From positions 1 to 64,000 of the forward strand of contig CATVYJ010000001.1 in the NCBI GenBank assembly GCA_958348245.1: a DNA stretch of 64,000 nucleotides. Reading direction: 5' to 3'. This stretch comes from an uncultured Veillonellaceae bacterium (GTDB lineage Bacteria > Bacillota > Negativicutes > Veillonellales > Dialisteraceae). The notes beneath the pieces are model-generated. The model saw nothing but the letters and a program-made list of their open reading frames with translations. It did not search any database and was not told the DNA's origin. The position numbers and the translations under genes were made by a program. Shown piece by piece: positions 40,343-49,031 of this stretch. Numbering within the stretch: the first letter of the stretch is position 1; the number at the start of each line of letters is the position of its first letter.

Positions 40343-41194
40343 ATGGATACGATACGGCTGAATAACGGAGTGGAGATGCCCATGCTCGGGCTGGGCGTTT
40401 TCCAGGTGACGGACGAGGCGGCGTGCCGCGAGGCGGTGCGGCAGGCGATCCGCACGGGTTACCGCATGATCGACACGGCGGCGTGCTACGGCAACGAGCG
40501 GGCCGTGGGGGACGCGGTGCGGGAGAGCGGCGTCGCGCGGCGGGACCTCTTCCTCGTGTCGAAAGTGTGGATACAGGACGCGGGCTACGACAAAACGATG
40601 GCGTCCTTTGAGAAGACGCTCGCCAATCTCGGCACGGACTATCTCGACCTGTATCTCATCCACATGCCCTACGGCGACTATCACGGAAGCTGGCGCGCCA
40701 TGGAGGAGCTTCTCGACGCGGGGCGGGTGTGCGCCATCGGGGTGTGCAATTTCCTCGAAGACCGGCTGGCGGACCTCATCCTGAGCCACCGGGTCGTGCC
40801 CGCGGTGGACCAGATGGAGATTCATCCCTTCTGCCAGCGGAAAGCGCTGCGGTCGTTCCTGAAAGAGCAGGGCGTCGTGCCCATGGCGTGGGCGCCCTTT
40901 GCGGAAGGGCAGCGGGGCCTTTTCACCGATCCGGTCCTGTCCGCCATCGGACAGAAATACGGAAAGACGCCCGCGCAGGTGGCGCTCCGCTGGCTCCGGC
41001 AAGAAGGCGTCGCCGCCATTCCGAAGTCCGTGCACGCCGCGCGCATTGCGGAAAATTTCCAGGTGGACGATTTTGCGCTGAACGAAGAAGACATGCGGGC
41101 CGTGGAGGCCATGGATACGGGGCGGCATCTCATCCTCGACATTCCCGCCCTGTCCGAGGTATACCGGCTCCACGGCATCCGCTTCGTACAGTGA
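40343..41194 (+). CDS. Aldo/keto reductase
   Basis: A 283-residue AKR with TIM-barrel signatures MPMLGLGVFQV and GYRMIDTAACYGNERAVGDAV (catalytic Asp and Tyr), Lys in FLVSKVW, and His in YLIHMPYGDYHGSW. IPKSVHAARIAEN is the NADPH-binding C-terminus. It probably reduces small aldehydes or ketones. The ATG at 40343 follows CGGAGGTGCCT; the frame extends to 40178 without homology. It heads a run of six redox or detoxification genes up to 43897. Confidence 0.93.
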   Translation: MDTIRLNNGVEMPMLGLGVFQVTDEAACREAVRQAIRTGYRMIDTAACYGNERAVGDAVRESGVARRDLFLVSKVWIQDAGYDKTMASFEKTLANLGTDYLDLYLIHMPYGDYHGSWRAMEELLDAGRVCAIGVCNFLEDRLADLILSHRVVPAVDQMEIHPFCQRKALRSFLKEQGVVPMAWAPFAEGQRGLFTDPVLSAIGQKYGKTPAQVALRWLRQEGVAAIPKSVHAARIAENFQVDDFALNEEDMRAVEAMDTGRHLILDIPALSEVYRLHGIRFVQ

Positions 41195-41206
41195 AGGAGG
41201 GGTTGT

Positions 41207-41707
41207 ATGAAAAACCAGTGGACAGCCGCGCTGTGCGCGCTCTTTGCGGCGGCGGCCATCGCGGGGTGCAGCGCGTCGGACGCGCAGAAACCGGCGGCCG
41301 CGCCCGCCCCCGCGCCGCAGGAGCGGCAGGAAGCGCCCGCTGCGGCGGAACGGCAGGAGGCGCTCATGATCCGCATTTCCGACGAGGCGGGCCACACCGT
41401 GCGCTACACGCTGAACGACAGTCCGGCGGCGGAGTCGCTGTACCGGCAGCTGCCGCTCACCACGCAGGTGGAAAACTTCAGCACCAACGAAAAGATTTTT
41501 TATCCGGCGGCGCTCGACCTGAGAGACACGCCGCACCCGAAAATGGAGGTGGGCACGCTGGCCTACTATGCGCCGTGGGGCAATGTAGTCCTGTTCTTTG
41601 ACGAGTACCGCGCGAACAGCGACCTCTACGAACTGGGCTTCGTAGCGGACGGTATGGACCAGATCGCCCGGCTGTCCGGCACCATCACCATTGAGGCGGT
41701 ACAGTAA
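41207..41707 (+). CDS. Cyclophilin-like-fold lipoprotein
   Basis: A 166-residue lipoprotein with lipobox AIAGC (Cys21) and an Ala/Pro/Glu linker to ~residue 50. The remaining ~115 residues (EALMIRISDEAGHTVRYTLND, FYPAALDLRDTPHPKMEVGT, LAYYAPWGNVVLFF) match the cyclophilin-like domain often found next to flavodoxins and aldo/keto reductases. Prolyl-isomerase activity is not implied. It begins 12 nt after the AKR gene. Confidence 0.82.
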   Translation: MKNQWTAALCALFAAAAIAGCSASDAQKPAAAPAPAPQERQEAPAAAERQEALMIRISDEAGHTVRYTLNDSPAAESLYRQLPLTTQVENFSTNEKIFYPAALDLRDTPHPKMEVGTLAYYAPWGNVVLFFDEYRANSDLYELGFVADGMDQIARLSGTITIEAVQ

Positions 41708-41722
41708 AAGGAGGAGACAACC

Positions 41723-42193
41723 ATGAGTCAGACACTGGTAGCATATTTTTCCGCGACGGGCACCACGCGCCGCGCGGCGGAACGGCTCGCCGGAGCCATA
41801 GGGGCCGATCTGTATGAAATCCGGCCGGAGACGCCCTACACGGGGCGGGACCTCAACCGGAACGACAGCGCGTCCCGCACGTCCCGCGAAGCGAAAGACG
41901 ACAGCGCGCGTCCCGCGCTGGCCGACACCCGGGCGGACATCGCCGGGCACGACGTGATTTTCCTCGGTTTCCCCATCTGGTGGTACACCGCGCCGAAAAT
42001 CATCCGCACCTTCCTCGAGAGTTACGATTTCTCCGGCAAAACCGTGGTGCTTTTCGCCACGTCCGGCGGCAGCGGCCTCGGCAGGACCCGCCAGGAACTT
42101 GCGCCGTGCTGCCCCGGAGCCGTGCTGAAAGAGGGAAAGGTTTTCCGCGGCGAATCGGAAGCGTCGCTCCGCAAGTGGGCGGCGCAGTTCTGA
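41723..42193 (+). CDS. Flavodoxin (cytoplasmic)
   Basis: A 156-residue flavodoxin without signal peptide. The canonical phosphate loop YFSATGTTRRAAERLAGAIG is intact, unlike the lipoprotein copies at 29434-32235. DVIFLGFPIWWYTAPKIIRTF and VVLFATSGGSGLG complete the FMN pocket. It presumably supplies electrons in the cytoplasm, possibly to the neighbouring reductase. Own ribosome-binding site AAAAGGAGGAG. Confidence 0.92.
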   Translation: MSQTLVAYFSATGTTRRAAERLAGAIGADLYEIRPETPYTGRDLNRNDSASRTSREAKDDSARPALADTRADIAGHDVIFLGFPIWWYTAPKIIRTFLESYDFSGKTVVLFATSGGSGLGRTRQELAPCCPGAVLKEGKVFRGESEASLRKWAAQF

Positions 42194-42203
42194 GGAAGCG
42201 GCC

Positions 42204-42737
42204 ATGAACATTCTCGTACTGGAAGGCAGCCCGAACCGGAACGGTTCGTCCCACGCGCTCGCCGCGGAATTTGTGCGCGGCGCGGAAGAAGCGGGCCATA
42301 CGGTGCGCGCGGTCGACGCGGCGCACGCCCGCATCCATCCCTGCACGGGATGCGTCCGCTGCGGCTACGAAGGGCCGTGCGTGCAGAAAGACGATATGGA
42401 AACCATCCGCCCGCAGATTCTTGACGCGGATATGCTCGTTTTTGTGACGCCCCTCTATTATTACGGCATGTCCGCCCAGCTGAAGACGCTCGTAGACCGG
42501 TTCTGCGCGTTCAACAGCAGCATCCAGAGCCGGCGCATGCAGTCGGCGCTTATCGCCGCCGCGTGGAACGGGGACAGCTGGACATTCGACGCGCTCCGCG
42601 CGCATTATGAAACGCTGGTGAAATATCTCTGCTTCCGCGACCGGGGTATGATTCTCGGTCGGGGCTGCGGCACGCCCGCCATGACGCGCCGGTCGCCCTA
42701 TATGCAGGAAGCGTATGAGCTGGGCCGTCACTTATAA
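42204..42737 (+). CDS. NAD(P)H-dependent FMN reductase-type oxidoreductase
   Basis: A 177-residue flavodoxin-fold protein: MNILVLEGSPNRNGSSHALAAEFV is the FMN phosphate loop and VFVTPLYYYGMSAQLKTLVDRF the flavin-facing loop. HPCTGCVRCGYEGPCVQKDD has four closely spaced cysteines, as in iron-sulfur flavoproteins and related reductases, but here they may bind metal or act as thiols. It lies in tandem with the flavodoxin (10 nt). Confidence 0.9.
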   Translation: MNILVLEGSPNRNGSSHALAAEFVRGAEEAGHTVRAVDAAHARIHPCTGCVRCGYEGPCVQKDDMETIRPQILDADMLVFVTPLYYYGMSAQLKTLVDRFCAFNSSIQSRRMQSALIAAAWNGDSWTFDALRAHYETLVKYLCFRDRGMILGRGCGTPAMTRRSPYMQEAYELGRHL

Positions 42738-42753
42738 AAGAGGAGGCGGGAAA

Positions 42754-43692
42754 ATGCAGGAAAAAATCGATTTTCACAGCCATTATTTCCCGCCGGCGTA
42801 TCAGGCGCTGCTCGCGCGGCACCACATCGACGCGCCGGACGGCGTGAAGGCGCCGGAATGGTCACCGGAGCGGCAGCAGGCGTACATGGAGCGGCTGCAC
42901 ATCTCCTTCGCGGCGCTGTCGGTGTCTTCGCCGCATTTCCACATGGGAGACCGGGCGGAGGCGCGCGACACGGCCAGAGCGTGCAACGAATACGGCGCGG
43001 CGCTGGCGGCGTCCTGTCCGGAGCGGTACGGGGTGCTGGCGAGCCTGCCTCTGCCGGAGGTGGAGGACAGCATCGACGAGATCCGCTACTGCCGGGAGCA
43101 TCTTCACATCCGGGGCTTCGCGCTGCTCACGTCCTGCCGGGGCGTTTATCTCGGCGACGCGCGGCTCAACCCGGTGATGGAAGAGCTGAACCGCGAACCG
43201 GTGGTGGTGACGCTCCATCCCACGGCACCGCCCGTACCGGCGCCCGGCTCGGAGGCGGTCCCCGCGCCGATTATGGAATATTTCTTCGAGACCACCCGGG
43301 CGGTGACGAATCTGCTCGTGACGGGGGCGGTGCGGAAATATGGAAATATCCGCTTCGTCGTGCCCCACGGCGGCGCGTTCCTCCCGGTCCTGTCCGACCG
43401 GCTGGCCGCGCTCGGCGCGGTGCTGCTGGCGGACCGATCTCTCGATGTGGCGGGCGACCTCGCCCGGCTCTATTACGATCTGGCGGGATTTTCCATGCCG
43501 AAGCAGCTCGGCCTGCTCCGGCAGGTGACGGACGACTCCCATCTCCTGTACGGGAGCGACAGTCCGTTCACCGCGCTGCCGGTCGCCGCCAGACTGGCGG
43601 ATGTCATGGAGGAGACGCTGCCGGAGGAATTGGCGGAGAAAGTATTCCGCGCCAATCCAGCGGCGCTTCTCCGGGAAACGGGGATTCGATAA
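42754..43692 (+). CDS. Amidohydrolase (ACMSD-type metal-dependent hydrolase/decarboxylase)
   Basis: A 312-residue TIM-barrel protein. KIDFHSHYFPP (metal-binding HxH) starts it, HLHIRGFALLTS and VVVTLHPTAPPVP follow, then RFVVPHGGAFLPVLSDR and the late LLYGSDSPFT with the metal Asp. This is the 2-amino-3-carboxymuconate-semialdehyde-decarboxylase-like group, whose members decarboxylate or hydrolyse diverse acids. The ATG at 42754 follows AGAGGAGGCGGGAAA. Substrate unknown. Confidence 0.88.
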   Translation: MQEKIDFHSHYFPPAYQALLARHHIDAPDGVKAPEWSPERQQAYMERLHISFAALSVSSPHFHMGDRAEARDTARACNEYGAALAASCPERYGVLASLPLPEVEDSIDEIRYCREHLHIRGFALLTSCRGVYLGDARLNPVMEELNREPVVVTLHPTAPPVPAPGSEAVPAPIMEYFFETTRAVTNLLVTGAVRKYGNIRFVVPHGGAFLPVLSDRLAALGAVLLADRSLDVAGDLARLYYDLAGFSMPKQLGLLRQVTDDSHLLYGSDSPFTALPVAARLADVMEETLPEELAEKVFRANPAALLRETGIR

Positions 43693-43705
43693 AGGAGGGA
43701 AATCT

Positions 43706-43897
43706 ATGCCTGTGATTACGCTGGAAGCCGCGCACCTCACTCGGGAGCAGAAGCGGCAGCTCGTCCGCGAATTTACGGAGAGCGCGTCGCGCATCATGCA
43801 GATGCCGGCGTCTCTGTTCTATGTCTTCCTGAAGGAAAGCGACCTGGACAATATCGGCGTCGGCGGGACGATCCTGAGCGACAGCAGGAAAGAATAA
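43706..43897 (+). CDS. 4-oxalocrotonate tautomerase-family protein
   Basis: A 63-residue tautomerase that starts MPVITLEAAHLTREQKRQLV, so Pro becomes the N-terminal catalytic base after Met removal. The length matches 4-OT subunits, which assemble as hexamers. The ATG at 43706 follows AAGGAGGGAAATCT. It is the last gene of the second redox cluster and may act with the amidohydrolase on a keto/enol acid. Confidence 0.9.
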   Translation: MPVITLEAAHLTREQKRQLVREFTESASRIMQMPASLFYVFLKESDLDNIGVGGTILSDSRKE

Positions 43898-43910
43898 AAA
43901 GAACGGGAAA

Positions 43911-43937
43911 AAGGAGAGCTTCGGCTCTCTTTTTTTG
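43911..43937 (+). terminator. Terminator of the second redox cluster
   Basis: GAGAGC (43914-43919), TTCG loop, GCTCTC (43924-43929), then a T run. Confidence 0.93.
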
Positions 43938-44062
43938 CGTGGGCGGGGAAGTTTTTCCTTTGCGGGGATGTGATACAATAAAAAACGGACAAAAGACTGA
44001 CGGAATCATGACATGGACCGGCCCGCGGACAGCGGATTTTACCTGACGGAGACGAAACCAAA

Positions 44063-46309
44063 ATGTTGAGATACGTGAAGCGAATGCGGCTTCTCTGGTG
44101 TGCGGCGACGCTCATCCCCTTTGGCGTGGCCTTCTTTCTGAACTGGCTTTTCGGGTCGCCCGGAGGATGGCAGATCTCCTCGCAGATCAAGATGTTTTTC
44201 CTCTTTCTGCAGATCGGTTTTGTGACGGCTTTTTTCTGCAGCCGCCATCTGTACCGTGCGGCGGCGAGCCTGTGGACGACCATCCTGCTGCTGTGGGTGC
44301 TGTCGCTTGTGGTGCCGTATCTGGCGACGCAGACGAATCATATCCTCGATATGGCGGACACCACGTTTGAGATGAGTACGCCGCTTTATCTCTTCCTGTC
44401 GTGTCTCACCGCGGCGTGGCTGCTGCCGGGTCGGGGGCGCATGGTGATGCGCGTGCTCTGTCTCGTCGTGATTTTTTTCTACAGTTTCATCCAGTTCACC
44501 TATATCGGCTACTACATGGTGGCGCATTCTCTGCTGTCGATCAATATGCTTCTCGCGCTCGCGCAGACCAATGTATCGGAAGCGATGGAGTATGTGCGCG
44601 TGAATATTCCCTGGGCGGGGCTGGCGGCGGCCGTGGCGGCCCTCTTCTGCCTGGGATGGCTCCTTTTCCGCATGAGCCGTCTGAGTTTTATCCGCCAGCG
44701 GCGCATGCCTCTCGCGGAGCGGATCATCGTGCTGGTGCTCTTCCTGGCCAACTGCGGCATCGCCTGGTGGTCCGCATCGGGGACGCAGCTGGCGCACGTG
44801 GTGTACGCCGCGAAGGAAACGCTGGAAAGTTTCAGTGAATATCAGAAAATTCTGGAAAACCGGAAGCATATGCGCATCAGCGATCCGGAGACGCTGGCCG
44901 AGCTCCGCGCCGTGCCGGACGGGGTGTACGTGCTTGTCATCGGCGAATCACTGAACCGGGATCACATGAACGTATACGGCTATCCCCGCAAAACCACGCC
45001 GTTCCAGACGGAAGCGTCCAGGGATTACCACTATACCTTTTTTGACAAGGCGTACGCCTGCTATACGCAGACGGTGCAGGTGCTGACCTACGCCCTTACG
45101 GAAAAAAACCAGTACAACGATATCGCTCTTGCCGAAGCGTATTCCATCATCGACATGGCCCGCGCGGCGGGATTCAAAACAACCTGGATTTCCAACCAGT
45201 CCCGCTACGGCGTGTGGGATACGCCCATCGGCGCCATTGGCTCCACCTGCGACACCCAGTACTGGGTAAACGAATACATCGGCACGAACGTCATCACGAA
45301 GGATTACGATGAAGCGCTCATTCCCTATCTGCAGAAAGTGGACCCGGAGAACCGGAGGCAGCTCATCGTGATCCATCTCATGGGGAGCCATGTGAGTTAC
45401 TGGGACCGCTATCCCGGCTCGTTCTATCATTATCCCATCGACACCAGCCGGGAACGCACCACGGCGGAGATCATGACGGACGAATACGACAATTCCGTCC
45501 TGTATAATGATTTTGTCCTGCAGGGCATCATGACGACGGCGGTGAATCAGCTCCGCGCGGACGGCGTCATGTATTTTTCCGACCATGCGGAACAGGTGAC
45601 GGAGCGCCCCGGACACAATGCGGATATGTTTGACTTCACCATGGTGCATATCCCCTTCTGGGTATACACGTCGGACAATTACTGGTACAATCATCCCGGG
45701 AACATGGAGTGGATCAAGAACCGGGTGCATACGCCCTTCACAAACGATATGCTCTACGACACATTCCTGGGCTTTATGGGCATTCGCGCCGCGCATTACG
45801 ACCCGCATGCCGATCTTTTCAGCATAAGGTACAATAAAATGCCGGAGCAGCTTATGACCATGTACGGCAATATCTGGGTGTCCAAAGACGTGGAAGGGCT
45901 CACGCGCGGCCGGGAAGCGCTGGCGGAGCTCCGCTTTGCGGAAGACGACCGCGGCGGCGACCCGTCTCCGGGCTATCCGGAGGCGCTTCCCGGAGGCGCG
46001 GCGCCCGGCACAGAGCCGGCCTGGGCGGAGGAAGAATCCTATGAAGCGCCTGTGCCCGCCGTGACGGAAGAACGCGCGGCAGACGTGAAAGATCAGGCCG
46101 CCCCGATGCCGGAAGCCGTACCGGCCCCGGACTCTGCGCCGGAGAAAGAGCCGGAAGAAGGGGAAAAGACCGGGACAGACCGGCTTACGGACGATGAGCC
46201 GGATGCCGCGCCTGCGCCGCAGGAAGAAAGGAACAACGCGGACTGGCGGAAACTGCCGCCGGAAGAGACGGTTCCCGCCGAGCCGGCAGAAACACGGCCT
46301 GCCGCGTAA
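44063..46309 (+). CDS. Phosphoethanolamine transferase-like membrane sulfatase-fold enzyme with long acidic tail
   Basis: A 748-residue protein. Residues ~1-245 contain about five membrane segments. Residues ~285-610 are an alkaline-phosphatase/sulfatase fold of the EptA type: VLVIGESLNRDHMNVYGYPR (metal Glu), CYTQTVQVLTYALT (presumed nucleophilic Thr), IHLMGSHVSYWDRYP and YFSDHAEQV (metal Asp/His). It likely transfers phosphoethanolamine to LPS or another glycan in the periplasm. Residues ~624-748 are a Pro/Ala/Glu-rich, probably disordered tail not usual for the family. The start at 44063 follows GGAGACGAAACCAAA. Confidence 0.87.
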   Translation: MLRYVKRMRLLWCAATLIPFGVAFFLNWLFGSPGGWQISSQIKMFFLFLQIGFVTAFFCSRHLYRAAASLWTTILLLWVLSLVVPYLATQTNHILDMADTTFEMSTPLYLFLSCLTAAWLLPGRGRMVMRVLCLVVIFFYSFIQFTYIGYYMVAHSLLSINMLLALAQTNVSEAMEYVRVNIPWAGLAAAVAALFCLGWLLFRMSRLSFIRQRRMPLAERIIVLVLFLANCGIAWWSASGTQLAHVVYAAKETLESFSEYQKILENRKHMRISDPETLAELRAVPDGVYVLVIGESLNRDHMNVYGYPRKTTPFQTEASRDYHYTFFDKAYACYTQTVQVLTYALTEKNQYNDIALAEAYSIIDMARAAGFKTTWISNQSRYGVWDTPIGAIGSTCDTQYWVNEYIGTNVITKDYDEALIPYLQKVDPENRRQLIVIHLMGSHVSYWDRYPGSFYHYPIDTSRERTTAEIMTDEYDNSVLYNDFVLQGIMTTAVNQLRADGVMYFSDHAEQVTERPGHNADMFDFTMVHIPFWVYTSDNYWYNHPGNMEWIKNRVHTPFTNDMLYDTFLGFMGIRAAHYDPHADLFSIRYNKMPEQLMTMYGNIWVSKDVEGLTRGREALAELRFAEDDRGGDPSPGYPEALPGGAAPGTEPAWAEEESYEAPVPAVTEERAADVKDQAAPMPEAVPAPDSAPEKEPEEGEKTGTDRLTDDEPDAAPAPQEERNNADWRKLPPEETVPAEPAETRPAA

Positions 46310-46360
46310 ATTTTCAGAGGATTTTTCATTTTCCATAACGTAAACGTAAAGGAGACCACC

Positions 46361-47023
46361 GTGAGACTTCGCAGAAAACCCTGGATTGATGAAGCCATCA
46401 AAGCCTACGGAGACTTTCTTTTCCTCGCGCCGCCGGAAGGCATCGCCGGCCGCTGGCGGAGCCTTTTCCCGCATCCGGAGTATCCGCTTCATGTGGAGAT
46501 CGGCACGGGGAAAGGCCAGTTCATCGCGCGCATGGCCGCCATGCATCCCGAGGTGAATTACGTGGGCATCGAGCGGGAGGCGGGCGTGCTGTATTACGCA
46601 GGAAAGAAAATCGCCGAATCCAATCCGCCGCTTTCCAATGTGCGGCTTCTTCTGGTGGACGCGGAAGAACTCTCCGCGCTTTTCGCGCCGGGAGAGGTGG
46701 ACTGCTTCTATCTGAATTTCAGTGATCCCTGGCCGAAAAAACGCCATTATAAACGGCGTCTCACCTATCGCGGATACCTTTCGCAGTATGCAAAGCTTCT
46801 CCGGGAAGACGGGGAAGTGCGGTTCAAGACGGACAATACGGGGCTTTTCGCCTTTTCCCTTGCGGAGTTCGGCGAGATGCGGTGGCGCTTCCGGAGCGTC
46901 ACCTTCGATCTGCACGCGCATCCCGTGGACGGAGACGCCCAGACGGAGTATGAAGAGAAGTTCAGCAGAAAGGGGAACCGCATATGCCGTCTCGCCGCTC
47001 AGATCCCGGAGAGGGAGAAGTAA
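46361..47023 (+). CDS. trmB: tRNA (guanine-N7-)-methyltransferase
   Basis: A 220-residue TrmB that makes m7G46 in tRNA. LHVEIGTGKGQFIARMA is the SAM site, and NFSDPWPKKRHYKRRL is the diagnostic signature. The start is GTG at 46361 with AAAGGAGACCACC upstream. The end overlaps the ftsW-type gene by 40 nt. Confidence 0.95.
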   Translation: MRLRRKPWIDEAIKAYGDFLFLAPPEGIAGRWRSLFPHPEYPLHVEIGTGKGQFIARMAAMHPEVNYVGIEREAGVLYYAGKKIAESNPPLSNVRLLLVDAEELSALFAPGEVDCFYLNFSDPWPKKRHYKRRLTYRGYLSQYAKLLREDGEVRFKTDNTGLFAFSLAEFGEMRWRFRSVTFDLHAHPVDGDAQTEYEEKFSRKGNRICRLAAQIPEREK

Positions 47024-48303
47024 AGTCGAACGCCGCTCTTCTGGGCTGGTTTTATCTGGTTATTTTCCTCCTGTCGGTGATCGGGCTCGTCAATGTGTAC
47101 AGCGCCACTTTTTATATGAACATGGAGAACGGCATGAGTCCGTACTACCATGCGGCGCGCCACGCGGCCTATCTGGCGGCGGGGGTGGCAGGGCTTCTTG
47201 TCTGCTATAAGCTGCCCCTGCCGGTCATCCGCCGGTGGAAAGGGGCGCTCACTGTGCCGATTTTCTTCCTCTTCGCGCTGGTCATCGTGGCGGGGCCCGT
47301 CATCAACGGGGCGCAGCGGTGGGTGCAGATCGGCCCGCTCAGCCTGCAGCCGTCGGAGCTGGCGAAAGTGGTGTCCATCCTCTGGGCGGCGGCCTGTCTC
47401 ACAGACCGCGTAGAGGCAGGCCGGCCCGTGTCTTTTCTGGCGGGCTGCATGCATTATCTGTTTCATCAGCCGTTTCACGGGCATATACAGAAATGGACCG
47501 ACGTGGCCGACGGCTATGTGCCGCTCCTGATTCCGGCGGCCTTTGCGGCCATCGTCATCCTGCAGCCGGATATGGGCACGGCGGCGCTCATTCTCGGCTT
47601 TCCCATTTTCCTCTACGTGCTCTGCGGCAAGCCCTGGAGCGACGTGCTCTGGTCGGGCATCCTTGCGCTGCTCGGGCTGTTTATTCTCGCCTACATTGAG
47701 CCGTACCGCTGGGAGCGCGTGATGGTGCTCTTTGATCCCTTCCGCTACGCCAGCGATCAGGGCTATCAGGTGGTGCAGAGCCTCATCGCCGTCGGGTCCG
47801 GCGGCCTTACGGGGCAGGGGGCGGGAGAAGGGCTTTCCAAATTCCTGTATCTGCCGGAGCAGTATACGGACTTTGCTTTCGCCGTGCTCAGCCAGGAAGG
47901 GGGATTTCTGGCGTCGGGCTTTGTGCTGACGCTCTTCGTCTGCCTTCTTTATCTGGGCTTCATCATGGCCGGGCGCATTCCCCGGCTGTATCCGGCGCTC
48001 GTGGTATACGGCTTGTCCATGCTCATTGCCGTGGAGGGATTTCTCAATATGGCCATGGTGGTGGGCATTTTTCCCGTGACCGGGGTGCCGCTGCCCTTTA
48101 TCAGCTTCGGCGGGACGTCGCTCGTGACGAATCTCTGTGCGGCGGGATTGATCGGCAACGCGGTCAGGTATGGGGAGAGAGCGCGGGCGCAGGACGAAAG
48201 AAAGCGGAAGCTCGCGGCTCTCGCTGGCGAACCCGTGTCTCTGCGGAAATTGTCCGGCGCCGTGTTTCAGCCGCCGCCCAGTCCGTGGGAGCGAAATCAC
48301 TGA
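46984..48303 (+). CDS. SEDS-family peptidoglycan glycosyltransferase (FtsW/RodA)
   Basis: A 439-residue polytopic protein with about ten membrane segments. WVQIGPLSLQPSELAKVVSI, ILQPDMGTAALIL and the C-terminal TGVPLPFISFGGTSLVTNLC are SEDS signatures. It polymerises glycan strands with a partner PBP; no PBP gene is adjacent, so FtsW versus RodA is undecided. An N-terminal charged stretch (residues 1-14) overlaps trmB; a later start is possible. Its stop lies within a terminator hairpin. Confidence 0.92.
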   Translation: MPSRRSDPGEGEVKSNAALLGWFYLVIFLLSVIGLVNVYSATFYMNMENGMSPYYHAARHAAYLAAGVAGLLVCYKLPLPVIRRWKGALTVPIFFLFALVIVAGPVINGAQRWVQIGPLSLQPSELAKVVSILWAAACLTDRVEAGRPVSFLAGCMHYLFHQPFHGHIQKWTDVADGYVPLLIPAAFAAIVILQPDMGTAALILGFPIFLYVLCGKPWSDVLWSGILALLGLFILAYIEPYRWERVMVLFDPFRYASDQGYQVVQSLIAVGSGGLTGQGAGEGLSKFLYLPEQYTDFAFAVLSQEGGFLASGFVLTLFVCLLYLGFIMAGRIPRLYPALVVYGLSMLIAVEGFLNMAMVVGIFPVTGVPLPFISFGGTSLVTNLCAAGLIGNAVRYGERARAQDERKRKLAALAGEPVSLRKLSGAVFQPPPSPWERNH

Positions 48304-48327
48304 TGCGTCTTCGGATGCATCTTTTTT
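48302..48327 (+). terminator. Terminator overlapping the FtsW/RodA stop codon
   Basis: GATGCGTC (48302-48309), TTCG loop, GATGCATC (48314-48321, one G-U pair), then six T. Confidence 0.88.
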
Positions 48328-48341
48328 GCAAAGGAGAATCC

Positions 48342-49031
48342 ATGCAGAGCCATCATGCCTTCCCGCCGGACAGCCGTTCGGCGAAGCCGCAGGCCGTTTC
48401 CGCGCTGTCCGCTTTTCTCCTGCCGCTGCGGCGGCCTGCGGCGGCGCGCACGCTGGCCGCCGCGGGCGTATTTGCGGAGGAAGAGCGGCGCGCTCTGGCG
48501 GCGCTTCTTCTCAGGTGCGGCCAGCGTGCCGTTTCTTTCTACGGGGACGGATGGGAGCGGCGATATGCGGCGGACGGGGAGACCCGGTCTCCTCTGAGGG
48601 CGGCGGGGACGGCGCGATCGATGGAAGAGCGCCTGTCCGCGCCGCTTCGCGGAACGGAAGAAGCGGCGGCGCTTTTTTATTTCTTCCACAGTGCGGAAGA
48701 GGCGGGCTGCGCCGCGCTTGCCGCGGACGGCGCAGGCCTTGCCGGCGCGGCGTTCTTTCCCCTGTCCGGCGCGGAGACGGGGGCGGTTTTCTTCGGGGGC
48801 GGCACCGCTTCGGCTTTGCTGTCGCCCGGCGCGGGCGCGTTTCCTGACGGGGCCGCCGCGGATGGGCGGGACGGCCCTGCGTGGAGGATGCGTTTTCTCG
48901 GCGCGTGTCTGCTGTACGGCGCGGGCGCGCCTTCCTTTTTGACGGCGGCGGACCGTATACGCCGCGCAGAGCGGGAAGGAACATGCTATAATGGGTGGAA
49001 ATCGGGAACGGGACAAGGAGGGGAACCATGA
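48342..49031 (+). CDS. Uncharacterised 229-residue Ala/Gly-rich protein coupled to trpF
   Basis: I do not recognise this protein. It starts at ATG 48342 after AAAGGAGAATCC and is rich in Ala, Gly and Arg, for example AALAADGAGLAGAAFF and FFGGGTASALLSPGAGAF. There is no signal peptide and no clear catalytic motif. Its stop overlaps the trpF start by 4 nt, so the two are translationally coupled. Codon use fits the neighbourhood, with GC-rich third positions in this frame, which favours a real gene over a shadow. Confidence 0.6.
   Translation: MQSHHAFPPDSRSAKPQAVSALSAFLLPLRRPAAARTLAAAGVFAEEERRALAALLLRCGQRAVSFYGDGWERRYAADGETRSPLRAAGTARSMEERLSAPLRGTEEAAALFYFFHSAEEAGCAALAADGAGLAGAAFFPLSGAETGAVFFGGGTASALLSPGAGAFPDGAAADGRDGPAWRMRFLGACLLYGAGAPSFLTAADRIRRAEREGTCYNGWKSGTGQGGEP

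Noticed and set aside
44948..46921. Minus-strand ORF of 657 codons opposite the sulfatase-fold gene and trmB
   Set aside because: Shadow frame caused by high GC; His/Arg-rich composition, no ribosome-binding site, and the plus-strand genes have clear motifs.
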